Shown here in pieces: positions 1-11,400 of a DNA stretch of 64,000 nt. A program made the position numbers and the translations under genes. The stretch's first letter is position 1; every line of letters begins with the position of its first letter. Where the stretch lies: positions 1 to 64,000 of the forward strand of contig JANNNX010000054.1 in the NCBI GenBank assembly GCA_031398745.1. The letters run 5' to 3'. This stretch comes from JANNNX01 sp031398745 (GTDB lineage Bacteria > Actinomycetota > Acidimicrobiia > Acidimicrobiales > CADCSY01). The notes below the pieces were generated by a model. It was not told where the DNA came from and made no database searches. It saw only the letters and a list, made by a program, of their open reading frames with translations.

Positions 1-1311
1 GCCGGTGGCCGAGGCCACCCCCACCGCGGTGGAGACGACGCCGTCGATCCCGTTGGCGCCCCGGTTGGCGAGCACCCGGATCCCGCCGCGGGCAGCGGCG
101 TACCACTCGACGTGGCGGCCCGGCATCGACGCCGACGGCACCAGCGTCGCCCCGTCGGGGAGATCGGCCACCACCCGCCGGGCGATGCCGGGCTCGGTGA
201 GGGCCGGCGACGCGTCGAGGACCGAGGCGAGGGCGGCCTCGGCCCGGTCCTGGGCTCGACGCCAGGAGGTGGCCCAGCCGTCGCCGCCGGCGACCCCGGC
301 CAGGGCGTCGGCCAACCCGTGGGCCCAGCGGCTGGGCGGTCCCGCCACCACCACGGAGGCCGTCCGATCGGCGTCCCACCACCCGCCGTGGGGGTCGATG
401 AGGACCTGACGGGCCTGGCTCCCCGCCAGCCAGGTGGCGAGCGCCCGGGAGAGCGGGGGTTGGCCGAAACGCACCACCACCGACGGCCGGTGGGCGTCGG
501 CAAAGACCGGTTGGCGCACGAGCGCGTCGAAGGCGGCCACCGTCGACGGGTGCGGGACCCGGGCCTCGCCCCGGGGGTCGGCCAGCACCGGCCATCCGGT
601 GGCCTCGGCCAGCCGCTGGACGGCAGGCGAGTCGGGCCCGGGAGCCCCGGCCACCACCAGGCCGCGGGGGCTGGCCAGCAGGTCAGCCACCCTCGCCACC
701 TCGGTCGAACTCACCTCCCGGTCGGGCACGACCGCCCGGTGCCACGGCGCGTCGCCGGCTCGGCCGGGTGGCAGCGCGTCGCTCGAGCCGACGAGCGGCT
801 CCCGGAAGGCCAGGTCGAGGTGCACCGGTCCGGGGGGCGAGCCGAGCGACTCGAGCACCGCCCGGGAGGCCAGCGAGCGCCACGACCCGGCGGCGTCGGC
901 ATCGGGCACCCCCGGTTCGGCCGCCCACCGCACCGCTCGGCCGTAGAGGCGGACCTGGTCCACCGTCTGGGCGCTGCCCACGCCGTGGAGCTCGGGCGGC
1001 CGGTCGGCGGTGCAGACGACCAGCGGCACCCGGCCGTAGGACGCCTCCACCACCGCCGGGTGGAGCTCGGCGGCGGCGGTGCCGCTGGTGACGACCACCA
1101 CCGCCGGACGCCCGGTGGCGGCACCGATGCCGAGCGCCAGGAAGCCGGCCGAGCGCTCGTCGATCCGAACGTGCACCTGGAGCCGTCCGTCGGCGGCCAG
1201 GGCCAGAGCCAGTGGGGTCGAGCGGGAGCCAGGGCAGACGACGGCGTGGGTCAGTCCGGCCCGGGCCCACTCGTCCACCAGGGTCGCCGCGAAGGTCGCC
1301 GCTACCGTCAT
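1..1311 (-). CDS. menD: MenD, SEPHCHC synthase (partial, C-terminus beyond window)
   Basis: ThDP-dependent 2-succinyl-5-enolpyruvyl-6-hydroxy-3-cyclohexene-1-carboxylate synthase, which condenses isochorismate with 2-oxoglutarate in menaquinone synthesis. The reading starts M-T-V-A-A-T-F-A with CPGSRSTPLALAL near residue 25, then DERSAGFLALGIG containing the conserved cofactor Glu, then VVVTSGTAAAELHPAVVEA. These are diagnostic of MenD. About 437 residues of a roughly 550-residue family are present; the C-terminal part runs off the left edge. The ATG (complement of 1309-1311) lies only 5 bases from the divergent menH start. I see no TAnnnT box upstream of it, so its promoter must lie within menH coding sequence. 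Confidence 0.93.
   Translation of the reverse strand, partial: MTVAATFAATLVDEWARAGLTHAVVCPGSRSTPLALALAADGRLQVHVRIDERSAGFLALGIGAATGRPAVVVVTSGTAAAELHPAVVEASYGRVPLVVCTADRPPELHGVGSAQTVDQVRLYGRAVRWAAEPGVPDADAAGSWRSLASRAVLESLGSPPGPVHLDLAFREPLVGSSDALPPGRAGDAPWHRAVVPDREVSSTEVARVADLLASPRGLVVAGAPGPDSPAVQRLAEATGWPVLADPRGEARVPHPSTVAAFDALVRQPVFADAHRPSVVVRFGQPPLSRALATWLAGSQARQVLIDPHGGWWDADRTASVVVAGPPSRWAHGLADALAGVAGGDGWATSWRRAQDRAEAALASVLDASPALTEPGIARRVVADLPDGATLVPSASMPGRHVEWYAAARGGIRVLANRGANGIDGVVSTAVGVASATG
1303..1308 (+). promoter_or_regulatory. TACCGT -10 box for menH, inside the menD start region
   Basis: TACCGT followed by 8 bases and then the menH GTG at 1317. The spacing matches the leaderless pattern seen repeatedly in this window. 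The box lies inside the first codons of the oppositely oriented menD. It supports GTG 1317 as the menH start. Confidence 0.5.
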
Positions 1312-1316
1312 GCCCG

Positions 1317-2099
1317 GTGCCCCGAGACGCAGTGGTTCCGATCGAGGGGCTCGCCGCCCGACGACAGGGGGCGGGTCCCCGGATCGTGCTGGCCCACGGG
1401 TTCACCCAGAACGCCGACTGCTGGGGTCCGCTGGCCGACGACCTGGCAATCGACCACGAGGTGATCCGGGTCGACCTGCCCGGCCATGGCGCCTCGTCGA
1501 CCATCGTGGCCGATGTCGCCGACGGGGCTCGCCGCCTCGGCCTGACCGGCGGGGCCGGGACCTACCTCGGCTACTCCCTGGGCGGCCGTCATGCCCTGGC
1601 GCTGGCCGTCGAGCGCCCGGATCTGGTCGAGGCGCTGGTCGTGGTGGGAGCCACGGCCGGCATCGAGGACCCCTCCGAGCGGTCGGCTCGGGCCGAGGCC
1701 GACGACCGCCTGGCCGACCGGCTGGAAGCCCTCGGGGTCGATGCCTTCCTCACCGAGTGGCTGGCACAGCCGCTCTTCGCCGGGCTCGACGCCCGGGCCG
1801 GCGGGCTCGAGGCCCGGCGGACCAACTCGGCGGCCGGGATGGCGTCCAGCCTCCGCCACGCCGGCACCGGTCGCCAGCAGCCCGGGTGGCACCAGCTCGG
1901 CCAGCTGGCCATGCCGGTGCTGGTGGTGGTCGGCGCCCGGGACGAGCGCTACCGCGCCCTCGGCGAGCAGCTGGTGGGGGCCATCGGGGCGTCGGCCCGC
2001 CTGGCCGTGCTCGACGGGGTGGGCCATGCCTGCCACCTGGAGGACCCGGACGGGTTCCTGGCCGTTCTCCGGCCGTGGCTGGCTCGGCACCGGGCCTGA
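1317..2099 (+). CDS. menH: MenH-like alpha/beta hydrolase (SHCHC synthase)
   Basis: Alpha/beta-hydrolase of 260 residues, close to E. coli MenH (252). It probably eliminates pyruvate from SEPHCHC, the MenD product. Visible are the oxyanion-hole strand VLAHGFTQNADCWG, the nucleophile elbow GYSLGG, the acid-bearing strand VVVGARDERY and the catalytic His in GVGHACHLED. GTG 1317 is chosen because TACCGT lies 8 bases upstream; a GTG at 1332 is possible. It is divergent from menD and convergent with menA, which fits a single menaquinone locus. The fold alone does not prove MenH; the context does most of the work. Confidence 0.78.
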   Translation: MPRDAVVPIEGLAARRQGAGPRIVLAHGFTQNADCWGPLADDLAIDHEVIRVDLPGHGASSTIVADVADGARRLGLTGGAGTYLGYSLGGRHALALAVERPDLVEALVVVGATAGIEDPSERSARAEADDRLADRLEALGVDAFLTEWLAQPLFAGLDARAGGLEARRTNSAAGMASSLRHAGTGRQQPGWHQLGQLAMPVLVVVGARDERYRALGEQLVGAIGASARLAVLDGVGHACHLEDPDGFLAVLRPWLARHRA

Positions 2100-2139
2100 C
2101 GCCGGCCACCCGGCACCCGCCCTCACCGTCGGGGGCCGC

Positions 2140-3009
2140 TCACGCCGACACTGCCAGGCCCAGGCCCAGGGCGACCCCGAAGACCAGCTCGAGCTGGGCC
2201 GAGGCCCCGAGGGCGGGCACCAGGGCGGGGCCGGCGGCGCCCGAGCCGAGGGTCCGAAGGACCCGGACCGCCAGCGGCGCCGCCACCAGCGCCAGCACCG
2301 CCAGCGGACGGACCAGCATCAGCAGTGGGATCGCGGCGAAGGCGGCCACCACCAGGGCGATGGCGAGGCCTCGGGTGGGGCGGTCACCGAGCCGCACGGC
2401 CACCGTGCGCTTGCCGACCGCGGCATCGGAGGGGATGTCCCGCAGGTTGTTGACCACCAGGATCAGGGTGGCCAGGCAGCCGATGGGTACGGCGGCGCCG
2501 ATGGCCAGGAGCGTCACCCGCTCGAGCTGGACGTAGCTGGAGCCGACGGTGGCGACCATCCCGAAGAACACGAACACGAACACCTCACCCCATCCGGCGT
2601 AGCCGTAGGGGCGCGGGCCCCCGGTGTAGAGGTAGCCGGCGGCCAGCGAGATCCCGCCGACCACCAGCAATTCGGGGCCGACGGCCACCGCCAACGCGGC
2701 GCCGGCCAGCGCGGCCACCGCGGCCGCGGCGGCGGCGGCCCGTCGGACCTCGGTCGCGGTGGCCAGCCCCGATCCCACCAGCCGGGTGGGCCCGACCCGA
2801 TGGGCATCGGTCCCCCGCACGCCGTCGGCGTAGTCGTTCTGGTAGTTGGTGGCGACCTGGATGGCGACGGCGACCGCCAGCGCGGCGCCGGCCCGCCACC
2901 ACACCAACCCCCCGGGGTGGCGTCCCACCGAGACAGCGGTGCCGACCACCACCGGCGCCACCGCCGCGGCCAGGGTGCGCGGCCGGGCCCCCAGCACCCA
3001 GCGGTTCAC
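2140..3009 (-). CDS. menA: MenA, 1,4-dihydroxy-2-naphthoate polyprenyltransferase
   Basis: UbiA-family integral membrane prenyltransferase of 289 residues that attaches the polyprenyl tail to 1,4-dihydroxy-2-naphthoate. Both Asp-rich motifs are visible: NYQNDYADGVRGTD near the N-terminus and NNLRDIPSDAAVGKRT later, with several hydrophobic segments between and after. It starts N-R-W-V-L-G-A-R-P-R-T-L, typical of MenA. The GTG start overlaps the menB stop as GTGA (3006-3009), so translation is probably coupled to menB. Confidence 0.93.
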   Translation of the reverse strand: MNRWVLGARPRTLAAAVAPVVVGTAVSVGRHPGGLVWWRAGAALAVAVAIQVATNYQNDYADGVRGTDAHRVGPTRLVGSGLATATEVRRAAAAAAAVAALAGAALAVAVGPELLVVGGISLAAGYLYTGGPRPYGYAGWGEVFVFVFFGMVATVGSSYVQLERVTLLAIGAAVPIGCLATLILVVNNLRDIPSDAAVGKRTVAVRLGDRPTRGLAIALVVAAFAAIPLLMLVRPLAVLALVAAPLAVRVLRTLGSGAAGPALVPALGASAQLELVFGVALGLGLAVSA

Positions 3010-3851
3010 GGGCGGCGAGGGAACCGCGAGAAGTCGGGCGGCCGCTTCTCCACGTAGGCGTCGCGACCTTCCTGGGCCTCCTCGGACAGGTAGTAGAGGA
3101 GGGTGGCGTCGCCCGCCAGCTGCTGGATGCCGGCCAGCCCGTCGTCCGCCGCGTTCATGGACGCCTTGAGCAACCGCAGAGACATCGGCGACAGGGCCAG
3201 CATCTCTCGGCACCAGGCGACGGTCTCGACCTCGAGCTGCTCGAGCGGCACGACCGTGTTGACCAGGCCCATCTCGAGCGCCTGGTCGGCGTCGTACTGC
3301 CGGCACAGGAACCAGATCTCCCGCGCCTTCTTCTGTCCGACGCTGCGGGCCAGCAGGCCCGACCCGTAGCCGCCGTCGAAGCTACCGACCCGGGGACCGG
3401 TCTGGCCGAAGCGGGCGTTGTCGGCGGCGATGGTCAGGTCGCAGACCACGTGCAGGACGTGACCACCCCCGATGGCGTAGCCGGCGACCATGGCCACCAC
3501 CGGCTTCGGGCAGCGGCGGATCTGGACCTGGAGGTCGAGGACGTTCAGTCGGCCGATGCCCCGCGCCGCCACCTGGTCGTCGCCCAGGTAGCCGTCGTCG
3601 CCCCGGACCCGCTGGTCGCCACCCGAACAGAAGGCCAACTCGCCCTCACCGGTCAGGACCACCACCCCGATCTCGGGATCGTCCTGGGCCAGGTGGAAGG
3701 CGTCGATCAGCTCGGCGATGGTCTGGGGCCGGAAGGCGTTGCGAACCTCGGGCCGGCGGATGGTGATCTTGGCGATGCCCTCGGCGGTGGCATAGCCGAT
3801 GTCCTGCCAGGCGCCGTGCGGTTGCCAGTCCGCACCCGGGGTGATCGTCAT
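3006..3851 (-). CDS. menB: MenB, 1,4-dihydroxy-2-naphthoyl-CoA synthase
   Basis: Crotonase-fold enzyme of 281 residues that cyclises o-succinylbenzoyl-CoA. Diagnostic stretches are FCSGGDQRVRGDDGY (acyl-CoA loop), AGYAIGGGHVLHVVCDLTIA (oxyanion hole) and GPRVGSFDGGYGSGLLAR with the MenB-specific Asp. The C-terminus KRPPDFSRFPRRP is also typical. The ATG lies 7 bases after TACCGT, so the transcript is probably leaderless. It is first in a menB-menA pair and divergent from menE, which makes its substrate. Confidence 0.97.
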   Translation of the reverse strand: MTITPGADWQPHGAWQDIGYATAEGIAKITIRRPEVRNAFRPQTIAELIDAFHLAQDDPEIGVVVLTGEGELAFCSGGDQRVRGDDGYLGDDQVAARGIGRLNVLDLQVQIRRCPKPVVAMVAGYAIGGGHVLHVVCDLTIAADNARFGQTGPRVGSFDGGYGSGLLARSVGQKKAREIWFLCRQYDADQALEMGLVNTVVPLEQLEVETVAWCREMLALSPMSLRLLKASMNAADDGLAGIQQLAGDATLLYYLSEEAQEGRDAYVEKRPPDFSRFPRRP

Positions 3852-3858
3852 CGGCCGG

Positions 3859-3906
3859 ACGGTAGTCCGTCGCGGGCCCGGCCCCCACCGGCGCGCTGGA
3901 TACCCT
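3859..3906. promoter_or_regulatory. Divergent menB/menE promoter region with two TAnnnT boxes
   Basis: On the minus strand TACCGT (3859-3864) precedes the menB ATG by 7 bases. On the plus strand TACCCT (3901-3906) precedes the menE ATG by 10 bases. Both transcripts would be leaderless or nearly so. Start sites are inferred from spacing only. Confidence 0.5.
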
Positions 3907-3916
3907 CACCAGCGGG

Positions 3917-5059
3917 ATGAGCCGCCTGATCGCGGTCGAGGCGGTGCTCGACGAGTGGTTCGTGGAGGCACTCGACACCGTGTGGGGCCAGGGCGATGCG
4001 GTCCTGCCGGTCGACCCCCGCCTCCCCGAGCCGGCGCTGCGGGCCTTGCTGACCCTGGCCGGACCGGCCGAGGCGTGGTGGGCCGACGGCTCGATCGTCG
4101 CTCGCCGCCCGGCCCGACCCACCGCCGACGGGGACGCCCTGGTGATGGCCACCAGCGGCTCGACCGGCGAGCCCAAGCTGGCCGTCCTGACCCACGACGG
4201 CGTCCGGGCCGCGGCGGAGTCGACCACTCGGCGCCTTGGGATCGACCCGGCCGTCCACCGGTGGCTGGCCTGCCTCCCGCTGGCGCATGTCGGAGGGCTC
4301 GGCGTGGTCACCCGGGCGTTGCTCACCGGCACACCGCTGGCCCTGCTGGCCCGAGCCGACACCGAGGTCGTCCGCCGGGTCGCCGCCGAGGGTCCGACCT
4401 GGGTGTCGTTGGTGCCCACCCTGCTCAACCGTCTCGACGCCTCCTGGTTCTCCGGCGTCCTGGTCGGGGGAGCCGCCGACCTCGCCCTCCGGCCGGCCAA
4501 CGTGGTGCGCACCTACGGCAGCACCGAGACCGGCGGCGGGGTCATCTACGACGGCACCCCCCTCGACGGGGTCGAGGTTCGGGCCCCCGACGGCGAGCTC
4601 GAGCTGCGGGGACCGACCCTGCTGCGGGCCTACCGGACCCCCGCCGGTGATGTCGATCCCCGGGTCGACGGGTGGTTCCGGACCGGCGACGCCGGGGCCG
4701 TCGACGCCGACGGCAGGGTGGCCGTCCACGGCCGGCTGGACGACGTCATCATCACCGGCGCCGAGCTGGTGTGGCCCGAGCCCGTCGAGGCCGCCCTCCG
4801 GAGCCACCCCCGGGTGGCCGACGTGGCCGTGTCCGGTCGAGCTGACCCCGAGTGGGGCCAGCGGGTGGTCGCCCGGGTCGTCCCGACCACCCCCGACAAC
4901 CCGCCGACCTTGGCCGAGCTGCGCGACCACGCCCGGAGGGTCCTTCCGGCCTGGGCGCTGCCCCGCGAGGTGGTGGTGGTGACCCGGATCGAGCGCGTCG
5001 CCTCGGGCAAGGTCAGCCGGCGACGATCGGCTGACCCGGGCCCCGGACACGAGGGATAG
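3917..5059 (+). CDS. menE: MenE, o-succinylbenzoate-CoA ligase
   Basis: ANL-superfamily adenylating enzyme of 380 residues, a compact member of the family. Motifs in order: P-loop MATSGSTGEPKLAVLTHDG, TYGSTETGGGVIYDG, the hinge-region GWFRTGDAGAVDADG and GRLDDVIITGAELV, and the C-terminal catalytic Lys in VASGKVSRRR. Adjacency to menB, menA, menD and menH makes o-succinylbenzoate the natural substrate call. The N-terminal domain is short, as in other actinobacterial MenE proteins. Confidence 0.9.
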   Translation: MSRLIAVEAVLDEWFVEALDTVWGQGDAVLPVDPRLPEPALRALLTLAGPAEAWWADGSIVARRPARPTADGDALVMATSGSTGEPKLAVLTHDGVRAAAESTTRRLGIDPAVHRWLACLPLAHVGGLGVVTRALLTGTPLALLARADTEVVRRVAAEGPTWVSLVPTLLNRLDASWFSGVLVGGAADLALRPANVVRTYGSTETGGGVIYDGTPLDGVEVRAPDGELELRGPTLLRAYRTPAGDVDPRVDGWFRTGDAGAVDADGRVAVHGRLDDVIITGAELVWPEPVEAALRSHPRVADVAVSGRADPEWGQRVVARVVPTTPDNPPTLAELRDHARRVLPAWALPREVVVVTRIERVASGKVSRRRSADPGPGHEG

Positions 5060-5086
5060 CGCTCCGGGGCCACCCCAGGCCACCGT

Positions 5087-5092
5087 TAGCCT
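5087..5092 (+). promoter_or_regulatory. TAGCCT -10 box for the DUF255 gene
   Basis: TAGCCT followed by 6 bases and GTG 5099. The spacing fits a leaderless transcript and fixes the start. Confidence 0.45.
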
Positions 5093-5098
5093 CGGGCC

Positions 5099-7096
<1,998 letters not shown>

Positions 7097-7114
7097 GTCC
7101 GGGCGGAGCGGGCA

Positions 7115-7708
7115 TCAGACTGGGCCCGAGGGTGACCAGGCGCCCCGGTGGATGCGCTGGTCGGGGCTCCGGCGGGGCCGTCCGGACGACCGGCCCGGGC
7201 GCTCACCGGCGATCGCCGCCCGACCGAGGGCCAGGGTGCCGAGCGCCCGGCGATCGTCGGGGACGCCGAACGCGGCCCGGAGCGCGGCCTCGTGCTCGAA
7301 CTGGCCAAAGAAGCAGGCCCCGAGTCCGAGCCCGTCGGCGGCCAGCAGCAGGGCGGTGACCGCTCCCCCGCCGTCGACCCACCAGTACGGCACCGGCCAG
7401 GCGTCGAGGCCGGCCCCCAGCCCGGTGGCCGCCTTGTCGGCCTCGGCATAGCGCTCGGGGTAGGCCGAGGGGCGTACGTAGACCAGCACCAGCAGCGGGG
7501 CCGCGAACAGCCCGGGCCAGCCGAAGCTGGCTCGGGCGGCCGGATCACCGAAGGTGACCGCCCAGTAGCGCTCGGTCTCGGGCGCGCCCTCCAGCACCAC
7601 CAGGTCGAGGGCGTCGGTGTTGCCGGCCGCGGGGGCCACCTCGGCCGCCGCCAGCACCTCGGCCACCACCTCGGGCGGCAGCGCCGCCGCGTCGAAGGAC
7701 CGCGTCAT
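7115..7708 (-). CDS. Nitroreductase-family flavoprotein
   Basis: FMN-dependent nitroreductase fold, 197 residues. Seen are TRSFDAAALPPEVVAEVLAA followed by APAAGNTDALDLVVL (the N-terminal R-x-F and S/N-rich FMN site), and the C-terminal GLGACFFGQF and LALGR segments. Substrate unknown; members reduce nitro compounds, quinones or flavins. The ATG follows the stop of the upstream hypothetical gene by 22 bases, so the two are probably one operon. Confidence 0.75.
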   Translation of the reverse strand: MTRSFDAAALPPEVVAEVLAAAEVAPAAGNTDALDLVVLEGAPETERYWAVTFGDPAARASFGWPGLFAAPLLVLVYVRPSAYPERYAEADKAATGLGAGLDAWPVPYWWVDGGGAVTALLLAADGLGLGACFFGQFEHEAALRAAFGVPDDRRALGTLALGRAAIAGERPGRSSGRPRRSPDQRIHRGAWSPSGPV

Positions 7709-7730
7709 GCGGCGACGGCGCAGCGCCACC

Positions 7731-8399
7731 TCAGGCCAGCTTGGCCAGATCCTCCGCCATGGCCCACCCGAAGGCCACCAGCGTGCCGCCGGCCGCCGGA
7801 TCGACGCCCTCGAACAGCGCCACCACCTCGGGGTCGATCTTCTCGGGCTTGAGGCTCTCGAAGTCGAAGACCAGCACCGGGGCATCGCCCTGGACGACGA
7901 AGGTCCGATCGTCGTACCCCCCGTCGACCCCGAATCGCTTGGCGAAGCGCCGACCCCAGGCCCGCTCCTCGCCACTCGGCCGGTGCCCAGGACGGGGGAC
8001 GATGTCGACCAGCTTGGTCACCGCGAACGCCTCGAAGCCCGACGGACCCGCGAAGCGGGTGCCGATGACGACATCCTCGTCGGGGAAGGCGAGCACCGCC
8101 CGGCGGTAGAGGTCGCCGAGCAGGGCGCGGAGCACCTCGTTGCGCTTGGCCGACCGCTTGATCGACGACAGGCCGATCAGCACCGACGGGGTGCCGCCGA
8201 TGCGCTCGAGGGTGGCGAAGGCGTAGCCGTGGAGGGCCGTGCCGATCCGGGCGCGGGTGATGAGTACCCACTCCTCACGCTGCTTGGACAGCACACCGAT
8301 GTCGTACCGGGTCGGCTGGTCGGACGCGAGGTCGGCCATCTCCGCCAGTTCGGCGTCGTTGAGCGCCGTGCAGTCCTTGGTCTCGACACTGGTCGCCAT
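7731..8399 (-). CDS. Conserved hypothetical protein
   Basis: Soluble protein of 222 residues that I do not recognise. It has no signal peptide, membrane segment or clear catalytic motif. The middle (LSSIKRSAKRNEVLRALLGDLYRRAVLAFPDEDVVIGTRFAG) mixes a basic helix with a hydrophobic strand and loosely recalls acyltransferase-like folds; that is not a functional assignment. ATG 8399 is preferred over the ATG at 8423 because GGGAG lies 4 bases before it. It probably shares a transcript with the downstream nitroreductase. Confidence 0.6.
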   Translation of the reverse strand: MATSVETKDCTALNDAELAEMADLASDQPTRYDIGVLSKQREEWVLITRARIGTALHGYAFATLERIGGTPSVLIGLSSIKRSAKRNEVLRALLGDLYRRAVLAFPDEDVVIGTRFAGPSGFEAFAVTKLVDIVPRPGHRPSGEERAWGRRFAKRFGVDGGYDDRTFVVQGDAPVLVFDFESLKPEKIDPEVVALFEGVDPAAGGTLVAFGWAMAEDLAKLA

Positions 8400-8487
8400 C
8401 GGCTCCCGTCCCCGATCACCCACGATGTTGGCCCACCAGTCCAGCGGCTGGACGGGTGCATCTGCAACTCGGGTGGGCTCGGAGCCC

Positions 8488-11400
8488 TCAGACCTGGACC
8501 GCGTCGGCCCCCAGGAGGGCCCGGAGCTCCCCGGCCAGGCCTCGCCCCGCGTCCACCGCGAACGACGCCGGCAGGCGGATCACCCGCTCGTCGAGGTGGA
8601 GGTACACGGGTGACGATCCCGGGTGCTCGGCCAGGAGCTGCTTGAGCGAGGCCAGGCGGCGGCTGTCGCCGGCCGAGCCCGCGGGCAACACGATGGTCAG
8701 CGGCGGGCTGGCCGAGGTCGGCAGCTCGATCCGCTGGATCTCGAGGCCCACGTACTTGGGCAGGTCGTCGCGGGTGTCGAGGCGGCCTCGGACCAGCACG
8801 ATGGCGTCCTCGGCCAGCAGGTTGCCGTACTCGGCCATCGTCTTGGGGAAGACCATGACCTCGACGGTGGCGGTCAGGTCCTCGAGCACGAAGGTGGCCA
8901 TGAGGTCACCCCGGCGGGTGTAGCGCTTGCTCAGGCCGGTGACCACCCCGCCGATGGTCCGGGACGCGGCCGCCTCGGGCCCCTCGGCCAGGTCCCGCAG
9001 CTCGGCCAGCGAGCAGTCGACCCGCCGGGCCAGGTGGTGCTCGGCCCCCATCAGCGGGTGATCGCTCACGTAGAGCCCGAGCATCTCCTTCTCGAAGGCG
9101 AGGCGCTGGGTCTTGTCGAACTCGACGTCGGGGATGGCCACCCGCTCGTCGAACCCCCCGTCGACGCCGCCGTCGGCGCCGGCGTCGCCGAAGAGGCTCA
9201 TGATCCCCTGGTCCCGCTCGCGCCGACGAGCCAACGTCCGCTCGACGATGCCCTCGAAGGACACCAGCAGGCCTTGGCGGGGGTGGCCGAGGGAGTCGAA
9301 GCCGCCCGCCTTGACCAGCGACTCGATGGTCCGCTTGTTGAGGACCTGGGGGTCGACCCGCTCGCAGAACTCGTAGAAGTCTGCGAACGGCCCGCCCTTG
9401 TCGCGCTCCTCGAGAATGAGCGCCACCAGCCCCTCGCCCACGTTGCGCACCGCCGAGAGCCCGAAGACGATCGCCGTCTCCCGCTCGCCGTCGTCTCCCA
9501 CCAGCGGGGCGAAGTCGGAGAGGGAGCGGTTCACATCGGGCACGGTCACGGTGATGCCCCGCTGCCGGCACTCGGCCAGGTAGACGGCGGCCTTGTCCTG
9601 GTTGTCCTTGACCGAGGTGAGCAGGGCCGAGAGGTACTCGACGGGCCAGTGGGCCTTGAGATAGGCCGTCTGGTAGGCGACGAGCCCGTAGCCGAAGGAG
9701 TGGCTCTTGCCGAACGCGTAGTCGGCGAAGGGCTCGATGATGTCGAACAGCTTGGTGCCGATGACCTCGCCGTAGCCGTTGGTCACGCACCCGGCCACGA
9801 ACTTCTCGCGTTCCTTGGCGATCATCGCCCGGATCTTCTTGCCGCAGGCCTTGCGGAGGTTGTCCGCCTCCTCCAGGGAGTATCCGGCGAAGCGCTGCGC
9901 CACCCGCATGACGCTCTCCTGGTAGATCATCAGCCCCTGGGTGTCGCCCAGGAGCTCGGCCAGGTCGTCGTGCAGGTAGGTGATCGGCTTGCGGCCGTTC
10001 TTGCGATCGGCGTAGTCGTTGTGCATGTTGGCCGCCATCGGGCCCGGCCGGTAGAGGGCGACCAGGGCGGCCACGTCGTCGAAGCTGGTGGGGGCCAGCG
10101 AGCGCATGAGGGCCCGCATCGGGCCGCCCTCGAGTTGGAACACGCCCACCGAGTCGCCCCGCCGGAGCATGGCCAGGGTCGGCTCGTCGTCGAGGGCCAC
10201 GGCGTCGATGTCGGGCCGGGTGCCCTCGGTCCGCTCGATGAGGTCGAGAGCGTTCTCGATCACCGACAGGTTGCGCAGCCCGAGGAAGTCCATCTTCAGC
10301 AGGCCCAGGTCCGAGACCCCGTGCATCTCGTACTGGGTCACGATGGGGGCGTCGTCGGGGTCCTTGCCGGCCTCGGGCTTGCGTTGGACCGGCAGGTACT
10401 CGGTCAGCGGGCGGTCGGTGATGACCACCGCGGCGGCGTGGATTCCGTCCTGGCGGCGAAGGCCCTCGAGACCCTTGGCCACGTCGATGACCCGGCGAGC
10501 CTCGGGATCGGTCTCGTACATCTGGCGAAGGTCGGCGGCGGCGTTGAAGCCGTCCTCGTGGGCCGGGTCGAGCTCGAGGCAGGCGGCCAGGGGGGTGTCG
10601 CGACCCATCACCAGCGGCGGCATGGCCTTGGCGATCTTGTCGCCCAGGCCATAAGGGAAGCCGAGGACCCGGGCCCCGTCGCGCACCGCGGCCCGGGCCT
10701 TGATGGTCGAGAAGGTGACGATCTGGGCCACCCGGTCGCGGCCGTAGCGCTCGGAGGCGTACCGGATCATCTGGTCGCGGTAGCGGTCGTCGAAGTCCAT
10801 GTCGATGTCGGGCATCTCGAGGCGCCCGGGGTTGAGGAACCGCTCGAAGAGCAGGTCGTAGCGCAGGGGGTCGAGGTCGGTGATCTGGAGGCAGTAGGCC
10901 ACGCAGCATCCCGCCGCGCTCCCCCGCCCGGGCCCGACCCGGATGCCCTCGCGCCGGGCGTAGGCGATGAGGTCCCAGACGATGAGGAAGTACGAGGAGA
11001 AGCCCATCTCGGCGATCACGCCGAGCTCGTAGTCGAGGCGCTCGACGGCCGCCGTCGGCAGCGACTGGCCCCAGCGCCGGCGGGCTCCCTCGTAGGCCAG
11101 GTCGCGCAGGTAGGCGGCGTCGTCGGCGAACCCGTCGGGGATGGGGAAGCGTGGGAGCCGGGGCTGGCCGAACTCGATCTCCACCGCGGCCCGCTCGGCC
11201 ACCTCGAGGGTGCTGTCGCAGGCCGACTCGACCTCGCGGAAGAGCTGGCGCATCTCGACCGCCGACTTCAGGTAGTGCTCGGTGCCGGTGAAGCGAAAGC
11301 GGTTGGGATCGTCGATGGTGGTGCCCGTCTGCACGCACAGCAGGGCGTCGTGGGCCTCGTGGTCGTGGCGGTGGGTGTAGTGGCTGTCGTTGGTGGCCAG

